The position numbers and the translations under genes are program-made. A DNA stretch of 64,000 bases from Leisingera thetidis (GTDB lineage Bacteria; Pseudomonadota; Alphaproteobacteria; Rhodobacterales; Rhodobacteraceae), in assembly GCF_025857195.1 (NCBI RefSeq), contig NZ_CP109787.1:623501-687500 (forward strand), given 5' to 3'. Position 1 is the stretch's first letter, and every line of letters starts with the position of its first letter. Shown in pieces: positions 33,711 to 43,614 of the stretch. The notes under the pieces were generated by a model. That model saw nothing but the letters and a program-made list of their open reading frames with translations, had not been told where the DNA came from and ran no database searches.

Positions 33711-35621
33711 ATGTCTGAAGATCTGACAAACAAACTCCCCGTCACCCGCCGCGGCCTGCTGGGGGCCACTGCCACCGGTGCCGTGCTGGCAGCCACGGGT
33801 GCGGGCTCCGCGCTCTTGGGCGCAAAGCCCGCGCAGGCGGCAGAGGGCGTCAATCTGGCGCCGGGCGAGCTGGACGAATACTATGGCTTCTGGTCCTCGG
33901 GCCAGTCCGGCGAGCTGCGCATTCTGGGCGTGCCGTCGATGCGGGAATTCATGCGCATTCCGGTGTTCAACCGCTGTTCGGCCACCGGCTGGGGCCAGAC
34001 CAACGAGTCGCTGAAGATCCTGACCGAAGGGCTGCTGCCGGAAACCAAGGAGTTCCTGGCCGCCAACGGCAAGGTCACCTATGACAACGGCGACCTGCAC
34101 CACCCGCATATGTCGTTCACCGACGGCACCTATGACGGCCGCTTCATTTTCATGAACGACAAGGCAAATACCCGTGTGGCCCGGGTGCGCTGCGACGTGA
34201 TGAAATGCGACAAGATCATCGAGATCCCCAACGCCAAGGACATCCACGGCTTGCGCCCGCAGAAGTTCCCGCGCACCGGTTATGTCTTTGCCAATGGCGA
34301 GCACGAGGCGCCGCTGATCAATGACGGCCAGATCCTGGATGATCCGTCGCAGTATGTGAACATCTTCTCGGCCATCGACGGCGACAGCATGGAAGTTGCC
34401 TGGCAGGTGATCGTCTCGGGCAACCTGGACAACACCGACTGCGACTATCAGGGCAAATACGCCTATTCGACCTCCTACAACTCGGAAATGGGCATGACCC
34501 TGGCCGAGATGACCGAGAACGAGCTGGACCACGTGGTTGTCTTCAACATCGCGGCCATTGAGGCGGCCATTGAGGCTGGCGAGTATCAGGAGCTGAACGG
34601 CGCCAAGGTGGTGGACGGGCGCAAGGGCGCGCCGGGCAAGCTGACCCGCTATATCCCGATCCCGAACTCGCCGCACGGCATCAACACCGCGCCGGACAAG
34701 AAGCACGTCTGCGTCAACGGCAAGCTGTCGCCGACCGTTTCGGTGATCGACGTCGAGAAACTGGACGCACTGTTTGATGCCGACGCCGATCCGCGCTCGG
34801 CCATCGTGGCGGAACCGCAGCTGGGGCTGGGGCCGCTTCACACCGCCTTCGACAACCGCGGCTATGCCTACACCACGCTGTTTCTCGACAGCCAGGTGGT
34901 GAAATGGGACATCGCCAAGGCGATTGAGGCCTATGCGGGCGCCGATGTCGACCCGATCCTGGACAAGCTGGATGTGCAGTATCAGCCGGGCCACAACTCC
35001 ACCTCCATGGGGGAAACCGCCGAGGCGGACGGCAAGTGGCTGATCTCGATGAACAAGTTCTCCAAGGACCGGTTCCTGAACGTCGGCCCGCTGAAGCCCG
35101 AGAACGAGCAGCTGATCGATATTTCCGGCGACAAGATGAAGGTGGTGCACGACGGCCCGACCTTTGCCGAGCCGCATGACTCGATCATCGTGCACCGTTC
35201 CAAGGTGAACCCGGTCAGCATCTGGGACCGCAACGACCCGATGTGGGCCGAGGCGCGGGCGCAGGCTGAAGCGGACGGGGTGGATCTGGACGACTGGCAG
35301 GACACCATCGTGCGCGACGGCGACAAGGTGCGGGTCTACATGACCAGCCAGGCGCCGAACTTCAGCCTGGAGAAGTTCACCGTCAAACAGGGCGATGAGG
35401 TCACCGTCTATGTCACCAACCTCGATGACATCGACGACCTGACCCACGGTTTCTGCCTGTCCAACTTCGGCGTCGCGATGGAGGTCGGGCCGCAGGCCAC
35501 CGCTTCGGTCACCTTCAAGGCAGAGCGCCCGGGTGTGCATTGGTACTATTGCCAGTGGTTCTGCCACGCGCTGCACATGGAAATGCGCGGCCGGATGCTG
35601 GTCGAGCCGCGGAGCGCGTAA
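33711..35621 (+). CDS. nosZ: Nitrous oxide reductase (clade I)
   Basis: A 636-residue enzyme that reduces N2O to N2 in the periplasm. The N-terminus is a Tat signal with TRRGLLGAT and a hydrophobic core, which marks clade I. CuZ-site histidines are visible in [30 protein letters not shown] and [10 protein letters not shown]. The C-terminal cupredoxin CuA site is [22 protein letters not shown] 33711 follows AAGGAGG. Second gene of the nosRZDFYL series. Confidence 0.98.
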   Translation: MSEDLTNKLPVTRRGLLGATATGAVLAATGAGSALLGAKPAQAAEGVNLAPGELDEYYGFWSSGQSGELRILGVPSMREFMRIPVFNRCSATGWGQTNESLKILTEGLLPETKEFLAANGKVTYDNGDLHHPHMSFTDGTYDGRFIFMNDKANTRVARVRCDVMKCDKIIEIPNAKDIHGLRPQKFPRTGYVFANGEHEAPLINDGQILDDPSQYVNIFSAIDGDSMEVAWQVIVSGNLDNTDCDYQGKYAYSTSYNSEMGMTLAEMTENELDHVVVFNIAAIEAAIEAGEYQELNGAKVVDGRKGAPGKLTRYIPIPNSPHGINTAPDKKHVCVNGKLSPTVSVIDVEKLDALFDADADPRSAIVAEPQLGLGPLHTAFDNRGYAYTTLFLDSQVVKWDIAKAIEAYAGADVDPILDKLDVQYQPGHNSTSMGETAEADGKWLISMNKFSKDRFLNVGPLKPENEQLIDISGDKMKVVHDGPTFAEPHDSIIVHRSKVNPVSIWDRNDPMWAEARAQAEADGVDLDDWQDTIVRDGDKVRVYMTSQAPNFSLEKFTVKQGDEVTVYVTNLDDIDDLTHGFCLSNFGVAMEVGPQATASVTFKAERPGVHWYYCQWFCHALHMEMRGRMLVEPRSA

Positions 35622-35622
35622 C

Positions 35623-36891
35623 ATGAAACGGCTCCTGCCCATATCTCTGGTTGCGGCTCTCTCCTGCCTGGCACCGGCCTGGGCGGCGGATTGGGACGTG
35701 CCCAACCGGGCAGGGGCCATTTCCGAAACACTGGCGCAGGCGGCGGATGGCGACACCCTCCGCCTCGCTCCCGGCGAATATGCCGAAACCCTGGTGCTGG
35801 GCCGCCCTGTCATCATCGATGGCCAGGGGCAGGCCACACTGGACGGCCGGGGGCTGGGGTCGGTCATCACCGTGACCGGCCCTGGCGTTACCGTGCAAAA
35901 CCTGAGGGTGATTGGCTCCGGCTCCTCGCATCAGGAGATCGACAGCGGCATCAAGCTGACCAAGACGGCCCACGCGCCGCGGATCCTGAACAACGTGCTT
36001 TTGGGCAACCTTTACGGCGTGGACATTCACGGGGCCAAGGACAGCCTGGTGCAGGGCAACCGCATCGAGGGCCGCCTGGACCGGCACATGAACGCCCGCG
36101 GCAACGGGGTTTATGTCTGGAACGCGCCGGGTGCGGTGGTGGACGGCAATGACATCCGCTTTGGCCGCGACGGGATATTTGTGAACAGCTCCAAGAAGAA
36201 CAGATTCATAAACAATACCTTCCGCGACCTGCGTTTTGCCGTGCATTACATGTACGCCGACAATTCCGAGGTCTTGGGCAATGTCTCGATCGGCAATCAC
36301 CTGGGCTATGCGGTGATGTTCTCCAAACGGGTCAAGGTGACCGGGAATGTCTCGCTGAATGACCGCGATCACGGGGTGATGCTGAACTATGCCAATCAGG
36401 GCGAGGTGCGCGGCAACTATGTGAAGGGCGCCAAGGACAAATGCACCTTCCTTTATAACGCGCACAAGAATGATTTTTCCGGCAACTGGTTCGAGGGCTG
36501 CGGCATCGGTATCCATTTCACCGCAGGCAGTGCCGGCAACCGGATGGTCGGCAACGCCTTTGTCGGCAACCGGCATCAGGTGAAATTTGTCTCCACCAAA
36601 TGGGTGGAATGGAGCGAGGACGGCCAGGGCAACTACTGGTCCGATTTCGCAGGTTTTGACGTGGACGGGGATGGCATCGCCGATGCGCCCTACCGTCCGA
36701 ATGACAGCATGGATCATGTTCTGTGGACCCAGCCGGCGGCGAAACTCCTGATGGGCTCGCCTGCGGTGCAGCTGGTGCGCTGGTCGCAGTCGGCCTTCCC
36801 GGCGCTGCTGCCGGGCGGGGTGATCGACAGCCACCCGCTGATGCGGCCGGAGCGGCCCGATGCCGCCAGAAAGGTTGAACAAGATGGATAA
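35623..36891 (+). CDS. nosD: NosD, copper-site maturation protein
   Basis: A 422-residue periplasmic protein with a signal peptide (1-22) and parallel beta-helix repeats (carbohydrate-binding/NosD type), for example NRIEGRLDRHMNARGNGVYVWN and GNDIRFGRDGIFVN. NosD with NosF and NosY supports CuZ assembly in NosZ. ATG 35623 is two bases after the nosZ stop. Its end overlaps nosF by eight bases. Confidence 0.95.
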   Translation: MKRLLPISLVAALSCLAPAWAADWDVPNRAGAISETLAQAADGDTLRLAPGEYAETLVLGRPVIIDGQGQATLDGRGLGSVITVTGPGVTVQNLRVIGSGSSHQEIDSGIKLTKTAHAPRILNNVLLGNLYGVDIHGAKDSLVQGNRIEGRLDRHMNARGNGVYVWNAPGAVVDGNDIRFGRDGIFVNSSKKNRFINNTFRDLRFAVHYMYADNSEVLGNVSIGNHLGYAVMFSKRVKVTGNVSLNDRDHGVMLNYANQGEVRGNYVKGAKDKCTFLYNAHKNDFSGNWFEGCGIGIHFTAGSAGNRMVGNAFVGNRHQVKFVSTKWVEWSEDGQGNYWSDFAGFDVDGDGIADAPYRPNDSMDHVLWTQPAAKLLMGSPAVQLVRWSQSAFPALLPGGVIDSHPLMRPERPDAARKVEQDG

Positions 36892-37786
36892 CGCAAACAG
36901 CCCGCTGCAGATCCGCGCGCTGGACAAGTTCCGCGGCAGGACACAGGTGTTGCATGGCATCGATTTGGACATCGCACCGGGTGAGCGGCTGGCACTCCTT
37001 GGCCACAACGGCGCGGGCAAGTCGACGCTGATCAAGGCGGTGCTGGGCCTGATCCGCCACGAGGGCGGCAGCATCCGCATTTGCGGCGCGGCGCCCGGCA
37101 GTGCGGCGGCGCGCTCCGCCACCGCCTTTCTGCCTGAGGCGGTCAGCTTTCACCCAGCATTGACCGGGCATGAGCAGCTGGCGCTGTTTGCCCGCCTTGC
37201 CGGGGAGCACGCGGACATTGACGCACTGTTGGAACGCGTTGGCCTGGGCGAGGCCATGCACCGCCGTATCGGAGCCTATTCCAAAGGGATGCGGCAGCGG
37301 CTGGGCTTGGCGCAGGTGCTGCTGGGACGCCCTAAACTGGCGCTGCTGGACGAACCGACCAGCGGGCTGGATCCGATCTCGCGCCAGGATCTTTATGCCA
37401 TCATCAACGAGCTGGCCGAACAGGGCGCGGCGGTGCTGATCGCCAGCCACGCGCTGACCGAGGTGGAGGCGCGCACCGACCGCATCGCGATCCTGCGCAA
37501 GGGAGTGAAGGTCGCCGATGACACGCTGGCGGGGCTGTCGGCGCAGGCCGGGCTGCCGGTCAAGCTGCGCGTGCAGGCAAGCGGCACGCAAGCCGGCCGG
37601 ATTGCGATTGAGACCGGCGGGCGGCGGATCAACGGCGCCGCGGTCGAGATTCTGTGCCGCCCGCAGGACAAGATGGCCGAGCTGCGCAAGATCGCCGCGA
37701 TGGGAGATGCGGTGGCTGACATCGACATGGTGCCGCCACGGCTGGAAGACCTGTACCGCCATTATTCCGGGGAGGGAGCCCAATGA
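36884..37786 (+). CDS. nosF: NosF, ABC ATPase for CuZ assembly
   Basis: A 300-residue ABC ATPase: Walker A GHNGAGKST, signature YSKGMRQRLGLAQ, Walker B LALLDEPTSGLDPIS and switch SHALTE. It pairs with NosY to drive copper-sulfide delivery to NosZ. It overlaps nosD by eight bases and nosY by four. Confidence 0.95.
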   Translation: MDNANSPLQIRALDKFRGRTQVLHGIDLDIAPGERLALLGHNGAGKSTLIKAVLGLIRHEGGSIRICGAAPGSAAARSATAFLPEAVSFHPALTGHEQLALFARLAGEHADIDALLERVGLGEAMHRRIGAYSKGMRQRLGLAQVLLGRPKLALLDEPTSGLDPISRQDLYAIINELAEQGAAVLIASHALTEVEARTDRIAILRKGVKVADDTLAGLSAQAGLPVKLRVQASGTQAGRIAIETGGRRINGAAVEILCRPQDKMAELRKIAAMGDAVADIDMVPPRLEDLYRHYSGEGAQ

Positions 37787-38604
37787 GACGCGCCTTTGCG
37801 ATTGCCCGCGCCGAAATGCTGATCCTGCGCCGCAACCGCTGGCTGGTCATGGCTACGCTGATCATGCTGGCCTTTGCGCTGGCGCTGTCCTTTGCCGGCT
37901 CCGCACCGACCGGGACGCTGGGGGTGGACATGCTGACGGTGTCCGTGGCGTCGATGACCACGCTGTCGGTCTATCTGGCGCCGCTCTTGGCGCTGATGAT
38001 GGGGTTTGATGCAGTGGCGGGCGACCGCGACCGCGGCAGCCTCGCCTTGCTGTTGGCCTATCCGGCGTGGCGGGCAGAGATCCTCTTGGGCAAGCTGATG
38101 GCGCATCTGGCGGCCTTGGCGGTGGCGATGTGCATCGGTTTTGGCGCGGCGGGTGCGGTTGCCGCCTGGTTCGGCGGTGCAGGGGCAGAGAGCCTGATGG
38201 CGCTGGGGCGGCTGGTGCTGACCTCGATCCTCTTGGGCGCGGTGTTCCTGGTGCTGGGCTATGCGCTGTCGGCGCTTTCCAGCGGCGCCACCGCCGCGGC
38301 CGGCCTGTCGGCGGGCGTGTGGCTGGTGTTTGTTGTTCTTTTTGACTTGGGCCTGTTGGGGGCCGTGGTGATGGACAGCGGCGGGGTGTTCACACAGAAG
38401 ATTTTTCCCTGGGTGATGGTTGCGAACCCGGCCGATGCGTTCCGTCTGTGGAATGTGGCGGCCTCGGAAAGCGTGGCCCTGTCCAGCGGCATGGCGGGCG
38501 CGGCGAGTGCGTTGCCCGGCTGGGCGGCGCCGTTGTCGCTGCTGTTGTGGCCCGCGCTGGGCTTCCTGCTGGCCTGCGCCGCGTTCCGGAGGGTGGAGCC
38601 TTGA
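37783..38604 (+). CDS. nosY: NosY, ABC permease for CuZ assembly
   Basis: A 273-residue membrane protein with six hydrophobic segments, an N-terminal RRAFAIARAEMLILRRNRWL and the conserved GDRDRGSLALLLAYPAWRAEILLGK loop of the ABC-2-type NosY family. The start overlaps the nosF stop (ATGA); its stop overlaps the TTG start of nosL. Confidence 0.94.
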   Translation: MRRAFAIARAEMLILRRNRWLVMATLIMLAFALALSFAGSAPTGTLGVDMLTVSVASMTTLSVYLAPLLALMMGFDAVAGDRDRGSLALLLAYPAWRAEILLGKLMAHLAALAVAMCIGFGAAGAVAAWFGGAGAESLMALGRLVLTSILLGAVFLVLGYALSALSSGATAAAGLSAGVWLVFVVLFDLGLLGAVVMDSGGVFTQKIFPWVMVANPADAFRLWNVAASESVALSSGMAGAASALPGWAAPLSLLLWPALGFLLACAAFRRVEP

Positions 38605-39119
38605 AACGCCTGATCCTTGCATCCGCATTGGCTTTGTCCGCCTGTCAGGAGGAGGAGGCGAAGGCGCCGCCCGCGCCGGTGGAGCTGACTGAGGTTGCGC
38701 TGAGCTATTTCTGCCAGATGAACGTGGCGGAGCACGGAGGCCCCAAGGGGCAGATTCATCTGGACGGCTTTCCCGCTCCGCTGTTCTTTGCCCAGGTGCG
38801 CGATCTGGCGGCCTATGTGAAAGGTCCCGAGCGGGATGCGGAGATCACCGCCATCTATGTAAGCGACATGGGCGCGGCCGCCAGCTGGGCGCATCCCGGT
38901 CCAAATAACTGGATTGACGCCCGGGCTGCGCATTTTGTGGTCGGCTCCAACGTGGCCGGCGGCATGGGCGCGCCGGAAGTTGTGCCGTTTGCCGCGCCTG
39001 AGGAAGCGGCGCGGTTTGCCGGCCGCTTTGGCGGCACCGTCGCCGGGTTCGACGACATTCCCGACGACGCGGTCCTGGGACCGGTCGATCTGGACCAGCA
39101 GCTGGAAACGCCGTCCTGA
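38601..39119 (+). CDS. nosL: NosL, outer-membrane copper chaperone
   Basis: A 172-residue lipoprotein with lipobox LSAC, so Cys15 is lipidated, and the NosL copper motif YFCQMNVAEHGGPKGQIHL. It delivers Cu(I) to NosZ via NosD. The start is TTG 38601, overlapping the nosY stop in TTGA and following GGAGGG; a non-ATG start may keep it low. No nosX/apbE gene follows. Confidence 0.9.
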   Translation: MKRLILASALALSACQEEEAKAPPAPVELTEVALSYFCQMNVAEHGGPKGQIHLDGFPAPLFFAQVRDLAAYVKGPERDAEITAIYVSDMGAAASWAHPGPNNWIDARAAHFVVGSNVAGGMGAPEVVPFAAPEEAARFAGRFGGTVAGFDDIPDDAVLGPVDLDQQLETPS

Positions 39120-39148
39120 GCGCAGTGCAGCCGCGGCGTCAGAGAGCC

Positions 39149-40426
39149 TCAGGCCGTTTCCGGCTGCAGCCGCAATTCCGCGGCGATGGCATGGCCTTCC
39201 ATGCCCTCCATCCGGCTGATGCGGGCGGTGCGCTGGGCGAGTTCGTGCGAGGCCGCGGCGGAGCAGCGCTGCCAGGTGACGGTCTTGGTGAACTTGTGCA
39301 CCGACAGCCCGCCGGTATAGCGCGCAGCGCCGCTGGTCGGCAGCACGTGGTTGGGCCCTGAGGTCTTGTCGCCGAAGGACACTGTGGTTTCCTTGCCCAG
39401 AAACAGCGAGCCATAGGCGGTGAGGCGGTCCAGCCACCAGTCCAGGTCCTCGGCCTGCACCTGCAGATGCTCGGGCGCGTAGCGGTCGGCCACTTGCGCC
39501 GCTTCCTCGCGGCTGCCGCACAGGACCACCTCGGCGCGCTCGTGCCAGGCGCGGTGGGCGGCGGAGAGGTTGGGTTCCGGCAGCTGGTCGATGAGCGCCT
39601 GCGCCCGGGCCATGACACCCTTGGCCAACGCCTCGCTGGTGGTGACCAGCCAGACCGGGCTGTCGGCACCGTGTTCGGCCTGGCTGACCAGGTCCCAGGC
39701 GACGGTTTCCGCTTCGGCGGTGTGATCGGCAATCACCAGTGAGTCGGTGGGACCTGCGAACATGTCGATGCCAACTGCGCCGAACAGCATCCGCTTGGCC
39801 TCGGCAACAAAGGAGTTGCCGGGGCCGACCAGAATGTCGGCGGACTGGGCGCCGAACAGGCCCTGGGCCATGGCGGCAATGCCCTGCACGCCGCCCAGGT
39901 TCAGGATCAGGTCGGCGCCGCACAGGTCCATGGCATAGATGATGGCATCGGGAATGCCGGTGCCGGGGCGCGTCGGCGACACCGCGGTGATGTGCGGCAC
40001 GCCGGCCACCTTGGCGGTGGTGATGGTCATCAGCGCGCTGGCGATATGGCTGTAGCGGCCGCCCGGCACGTAGCATCCCGCACTGGAGACCGGGATCTGC
40101 TTCTGGCCCGCGATCAGGCCGGGAATGACCTCGACCTCGCATTCGCCCATGGTGGCCTTCTGCGCCTCGGCAAAGCGGCGGATGTTTGCATGGGCGAACC
40201 GGATGTCGTCCTTGAGCTGATCCGAGACCCGGTTGCAGGCGGCGCGGCGCTGCGCGTCTGTCACCACGATGGGTCCGGTCCAGCCGTCGAGCTTCTCCGC
40301 ATAGCGGCGCACGGCGTCTTCGCCCTCGCGCTCGATATTGGCCAGCATCACGGCAACGGTATCGCGGATGTCGCTGTTCTCGGCGGCTGGGCGCGGCTGG
40401 GCCTGTTTCAGGTAGGTGATTGCCAT
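39149..40426 (-). CDS. HpsN/histidinol dehydrogenase-like oxidoreductase
   Basis: A 425-residue member of the histidinol dehydrogenase fold family. Zn-site residues are visible in DLVSQAEHGADSPV, SFGDKTSGPNHVLPTSG and LSVHKFTKTVTWQ, and the NAD region in SAGCYVPGGRYSHIASALMTITTAKVAG. The GGRYSHIASA and EGMEGHA patterns are those of roseobacter HpsN-type enzymes (sulfopropanediol dehydrogenase) rather than the biosynthetic HisD. The substrate is probably a C3 sulfonate or an amino alcohol. LysR regulator and tauABC lie next door; no hpsO, hpsP, xsc or tpa is near. Confidence 0.8.
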   Translation of the reverse strand: MAITYLKQAQPRPAAENSDIRDTVAVMLANIEREGEDAVRRYAEKLDGWTGPIVVTDAQRRAACNRVSDQLKDDIRFAHANIRRFAEAQKATMGECEVEVIPGLIAGQKQIPVSSAGCYVPGGRYSHIASALMTITTAKVAGVPHITAVSPTRPGTGIPDAIIYAMDLCGADLILNLGGVQGIAAMAQGLFGAQSADILVGPGNSFVAEAKRMLFGAVGIDMFAGPTDSLVIADHTAEAETVAWDLVSQAEHGADSPVWLVTTSEALAKGVMARAQALIDQLPEPNLSAAHRAWHERAEVVLCGSREEAAQVADRYAPEHLQVQAEDLDWWLDRLTAYGSLFLGKETTVSFGDKTSGPNHVLPTSGAARYTGGLSVHKFTKTVTWQRCSAAASHELAQRTARISRMEGMEGHAIAAELRLQPETA

Positions 40427-40581
40427 GGGGTCAGCTCATTTTCGGTTAGAGGGCCGCCGGATGCGCAAGAAAGGGCACGGCGCGGGGTGCGCCCAAATCA
40501 GCGCCCGGCAGGCCGGGCGGTCAAGCCGTGGCCCGTTGGTTTCGAAAAACACGGATGTTTGTTTCGAATTGCCCCGCGTGC

Positions 40582-41562
40582 CTAGGCGTCTATTGCCGGC
40601 AGTGTCCGGAATTCCTCGGCCAGCCAGGGAAAGCGGGCGCTGATCGGGTCGGTGAAATGGTGGCGCAGGGATTTCTGCAACGCCTCGTGGATCAGCATTG
40701 AGGTTGCCGCCGGATAGACGTTGGTGGTGAACAGCGACACTGTGCGGGCAAAGCTCTTGCCGGGAAAGCGCACCACCTTGACCTTGTCATGAAAGCGCTG
40801 GGCGCGGTGGTAGCTGGCGGCGGTGGTAATGGTCCAGCTGCTGCTTTCCGCCACCAGGCCGATAATCGACTGGTTGCATTCCAGTTCGAACCGGTTGGGC
40901 AGGGAAATCTTGAGCCGGGTCAATTGGGTCTCGATCTGCTTGCCGATGGTGTGGTCGCGGGAGTAGCGCAGGAAGGGCAGCTGCGCGTCCGGTCTGGTCA
41001 GCTCCTCGACGCTGCCGGTGTATCCGGCAGGCAGCACCAGAATGAACGGATCGCGCATCAGCGGGTATTCGATCAGATCCGGCAGCAGCCCGGCCGGGCG
41101 GGTGGCGACACCGGCATCCAGCTTCTGTTCTTGCAGTTTTCCGATGATCTCGTGGCTGGGGCGGGTATAGTGGCGGAAGTTGCAGCGGGGCAGGGCGGTG
41201 GAGAGGAACTGGAACAGCTCCGGCCCCACCTCATTGTCGAAATCATCAAGCAGGGCCATCCGCAGGTCGGTTGCGTGCTGCCAGCTGCCGGAACGGATTT
41301 CCGCCTCGCCGCGCTTCAGCGTCATCAGCCCTTCGTAGACGTAGCGGGCATAGACCACCCCGGCAGGCGTCAGCCCCATCGGGCGGCGGGTGTGATCGAC
41401 CAGGTCGACGCCAAGCGCGCTTTCCAGGCTGCGCAGGTGGTTGGACACGGTGCTGATCGACAAGCCGGTCTCTGTCGCGGCCTTTTGTATCGACCCGGAT
41501 TTTGCGATAAGTTGGAACACTTCCAGCCATCTCAGACTCAAAGATTTCTGCACTGGCGGCAT
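40582..41562 (-). CDS. LysR-family regulator, divergent from tauABC
   Basis: A 326-residue LysR regulator. The N-terminal winged helix (residues about 8-68) is SLRWLEVFQLIAKSGSIQKAATETGLSISTVSNHLRSLE, followed by an effector domain. A GTG nine bases inside the frame has a better-placed GGGAG, so the true start may be 41553; 41562 matches the start of the paralogue at 49196. The two proteins share the rare FPGKSFxRT segment. It would control tauABC and hpsN. Confidence 0.88.
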   Translation of the reverse strand: MPPVQKSLSLRWLEVFQLIAKSGSIQKAATETGLSISTVSNHLRSLESALGVDLVDHTRRPMGLTPAGVVYARYVYEGLMTLKRGEAEIRSGSWQHATDLRMALLDDFDNEVGPELFQFLSTALPRCNFRHYTRPSHEIIGKLQEQKLDAGVATRPAGLLPDLIEYPLMRDPFILVLPAGYTGSVEELTRPDAQLPFLRYSRDHTIGKQIETQLTRLKISLPNRFELECNQSIIGLVAESSSWTITTAASYHRAQRFHDKVKVVRFPGKSFARTVSLFTTNVYPAATSMLIHEALQKSLRHHFTDPISARFPWLAEEFRTLPAIDA

Positions 41563-41592
41563 CTCCCGATTGGCGACGTTATTCCGTAAAAA

Positions 41593-41615
41593 GCCAAACT
41601 AAGTTTTACTTTGGC
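41593..41615. promoter_or_regulatory. Probable LysR operator before tauA
   Basis: GCCAAA-N11-TTTGGC, a perfect six-base inverted repeat with the T-N11-A spacing of LysR operators, 31 bases from the LysR start and 118 bases from tauA. Confidence 0.6.
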
Positions 41616-41733
41616 CGCAAAGGCAACTTTATTCTACTGTGGATTTGCTTCCCGGATATGGTTTGACGTGCAAAAATATCTGACCGAGGCCCGCAAGGAA
41701 CGGGCCCGGGATTTACCTGGGAGGAAAACCAAT

Positions 41734-42729
41734 ATGATCAAGAAGTACCTGCTTTCAACAGTCTGTGCCGCAGCCGCTGCGACCGCGGCCACGCAAGCTT
41801 CTGCTTTGGACGAGATCACCGTCGCCTATTTTCTTGAATGGCCGATGCCGTTCCAGTTTGCCAAGGCCAACGGCACCTATGAGGAAGAACTGGGCGTCAA
41901 TATCAACTGGGTGTCGTTCGATACCGGCACGGCGATGTCGGCGGCGATGGCCTCGGGCGACGTGCAGATTGCCGTCAGCCAGGGCGTGCCGCCGTTTGTG
42001 GTGGCCACGTCCGCAGGCCAGGACATTCAGATTGTTGATGTGGCAGTAAGCTATTCCGACAATGACAACTGCGTGGTGGCCGAGGCGCTGGAGATCGACA
42101 AGGCCAGCGCGGACGAACTGGCCGGAAAGAAGGTCGGTGTGCCGATCGGCACCGCCGCGCATTACAACTTCCTGTCGCAGATGGCGCATTTCGGGGTTGA
42201 TATCGGTTCGATGGAAATCGTCGACATGGCGCCTGCTGATGGCGCCGCAGCTTTTGCTCAGGGCAACCTGGACATGGTCTGCGGCTGGGGCGGCGCGCTG
42301 CGGCGGATGCTGGAGCATGGCAACGTGCTGCTGACCGGCGCCGAGAAGGAAGAGCTGGGTATCCTGGTTTTTGACGTGACCAGCGCCCCGGCGGGCTTCA
42401 TCGCCGAGGAAGGCGCGCTGCTGAGCAAATTCCTGAAAGTGACCGCAGATGCCAACGCGATGTGGAATTCCGGCGATCACAAGGACGAGATGCTGCCGGT
42501 CATTGCCAAAGATGCCGGTATGGATCTGGCGGATGCCGAGGCCACCATCGCCACCTTCAATTTCCCTTCCGCTGAAGATCAGCTGACCGGGAAATGGCTG
42601 GGCGGGGGGGCGCAAAGCTTCATGAAAGGCGTGGCGGATGTGTTCGTGAATGCGGGCAGCATCGAGGCGGCGCTGGACTCCTATGAAGGTGCCGTGGACA
42701 GCGCGCCGCTGGCAGCCGCGCAGAACTGA
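41734..42729 (+). CDS. tauA: Taurine-type ABC transporter binding protein
   Basis: A 331-residue solute-binding protein with signal peptide 1-24. The VAYFLEWPMPFQFAKANGTYEEELG and MASGDVQIAVSQGVPPFVVATSAGQDI segments mark the roseobacter TauA group. It binds taurine or a related sulfonate in the periplasm. ATG 41734 follows GGGAGG. A hairpin follows the stop. Confidence 0.88.
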   Translation: MIKKYLLSTVCAAAAATAATQASALDEITVAYFLEWPMPFQFAKANGTYEEELGVNINWVSFDTGTAMSAAMASGDVQIAVSQGVPPFVVATSAGQDIQIVDVAVSYSDNDNCVVAEALEIDKASADELAGKKVGVPIGTAAHYNFLSQMAHFGVDIGSMEIVDMAPADGAAAFAQGNLDMVCGWGGALRRMLEHGNVLLTGAEKEELGILVFDVTSAPAGFIAEEGALLSKFLKVTADANAMWNSGDHKDEMLPVIAKDAGMDLADAEATIATFNFPSAEDQLTGKWLGGGAQSFMKGVADVFVNAGSIEAALDSYEGAVDSAPLAAAQN

Positions 42730-42751
42730 GCCGCATTCATCTGATCAAGGC

Positions 42752-42776
42752 GGACGGCCCGGTTCCCGGGCCGTCC
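42752..42776 (+). terminator. Hairpin between tauA and tauB
   Basis: A perfect 11-bp stem GGACGGCCCGG/CCGGGCCGTCC around TTC, without a T-run. It probably stabilises tauA mRNA and lowers tauBC transcription. Confidence 0.7.
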
Positions 42777-42807
42777 CCGTTCGCGGTTCAATCAGGAAGG
42801 GGAAAAA

Positions 42808-43614
42808 ATGTCGGGATTGGACATCAAGAGTGTTTCGATGCGCTTTGATCTGCCCAATGGCAGTTCGGTACAGGCGCTGAAAGACGTCTCAATGAATTTG
42901 AAAGCGGGTGAGCTGATGTCGGTTCTGGGCCCGTCGGGTTGCGGCAAGACCACTTTGCTGAACATCCTCGCCGGGTTTCTCGCTCCCACCGGCGGGGTGG
43001 TCGAACTGAACGGCCACTTGGTGACAGGACCTGACGCCGAACGCGGGATGGTGTTTCAGAAGGGCGCGCTGTTTGAGTGGATGAACGTGCGCGACAACGT
43101 GGAATTCGGTCCCCGTATGAAGGGCAGGGGCAAGGCGGAGCGGGAGAGGATCTCGGACCATCTGCTGGACATCGTCGGCCTGCAGGATTTCAAGGAAAAG
43201 GCGGTTTACGAACTCTCCGGCGGCATGCAGCAGCGGGTGGCGCTGGCACGCTGCCTGGCAAATGAGCCGGATGTGATCCTGATGGACGAGCCGCTGGGGG
43301 CGCTGGACGCTTTGACCCGCGAGAAGATGCAGGGGCTGGTTCTGAAGCTCTGGAAGGAGACCGGCAAGACCATCATCCTGATCACCCACTCGGTGGAGGA
43401 AGCGCTGCTGCTGGGCGAGCGGCTGATCGTGATGGCGCCGCGGCCGGGCCGCATCCACCGCGAATACCAGCTGCCCTTTGCCGAACGCGGGGTGAATGCC
43501 GATTTGCGAGACGTCAAGAAATCCGAAGGCTTTGCCGAGACCCGGGATGAGATCCTGTCGATGATCTGGGAGATGGAAGAGGAAATCATGGGCCGGACGG
43601 AGCAAGTGGCATGA
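42808..43614 (+). CDS. tauB: Taurine-type ABC transporter ATPase
   Basis: A 268-residue ATPase: Walker A GPSGCGKTT, signature LSGGMQQR, Walker B VILMDEPLGALDALTR and H-loop ITHSVEEA of the NitT/TauT family. It overlaps tauC by four bases. Confidence 0.93.
   Translation: MSGLDIKSVSMRFDLPNGSSVQALKDVSMNLKAGELMSVLGPSGCGKTTLLNILAGFLAPTGGVVELNGHLVTGPDAERGMVFQKGALFEWMNVRDNVEFGPRMKGRGKAERERISDHLLDIVGLQDFKEKAVYELSGGMQQRVALARCLANEPDVILMDEPLGALDALTREKMQGLVLKLWKETGKTIILITHSVEEALLLGERLIVMAPRPGRIHREYQLPFAERGVNADLRDVKKSEGFAETRDEILSMIWEMEEEIMGRTEQVA

Noticed and set aside
31567..35870. Two very long open frames antisense to nosR and nosZ (about 700 and 730 codons)
   Set aside because: They arise from GC-rich codon use of the sense genes; composition is implausible and there are no ribosome sites or family features.
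39149..40426. Biosynthetic histidinol dehydrogenase HisD
   Set aside because: It is away from other his genes, has HpsN-type motifs and lies with LysR and transporter genes.
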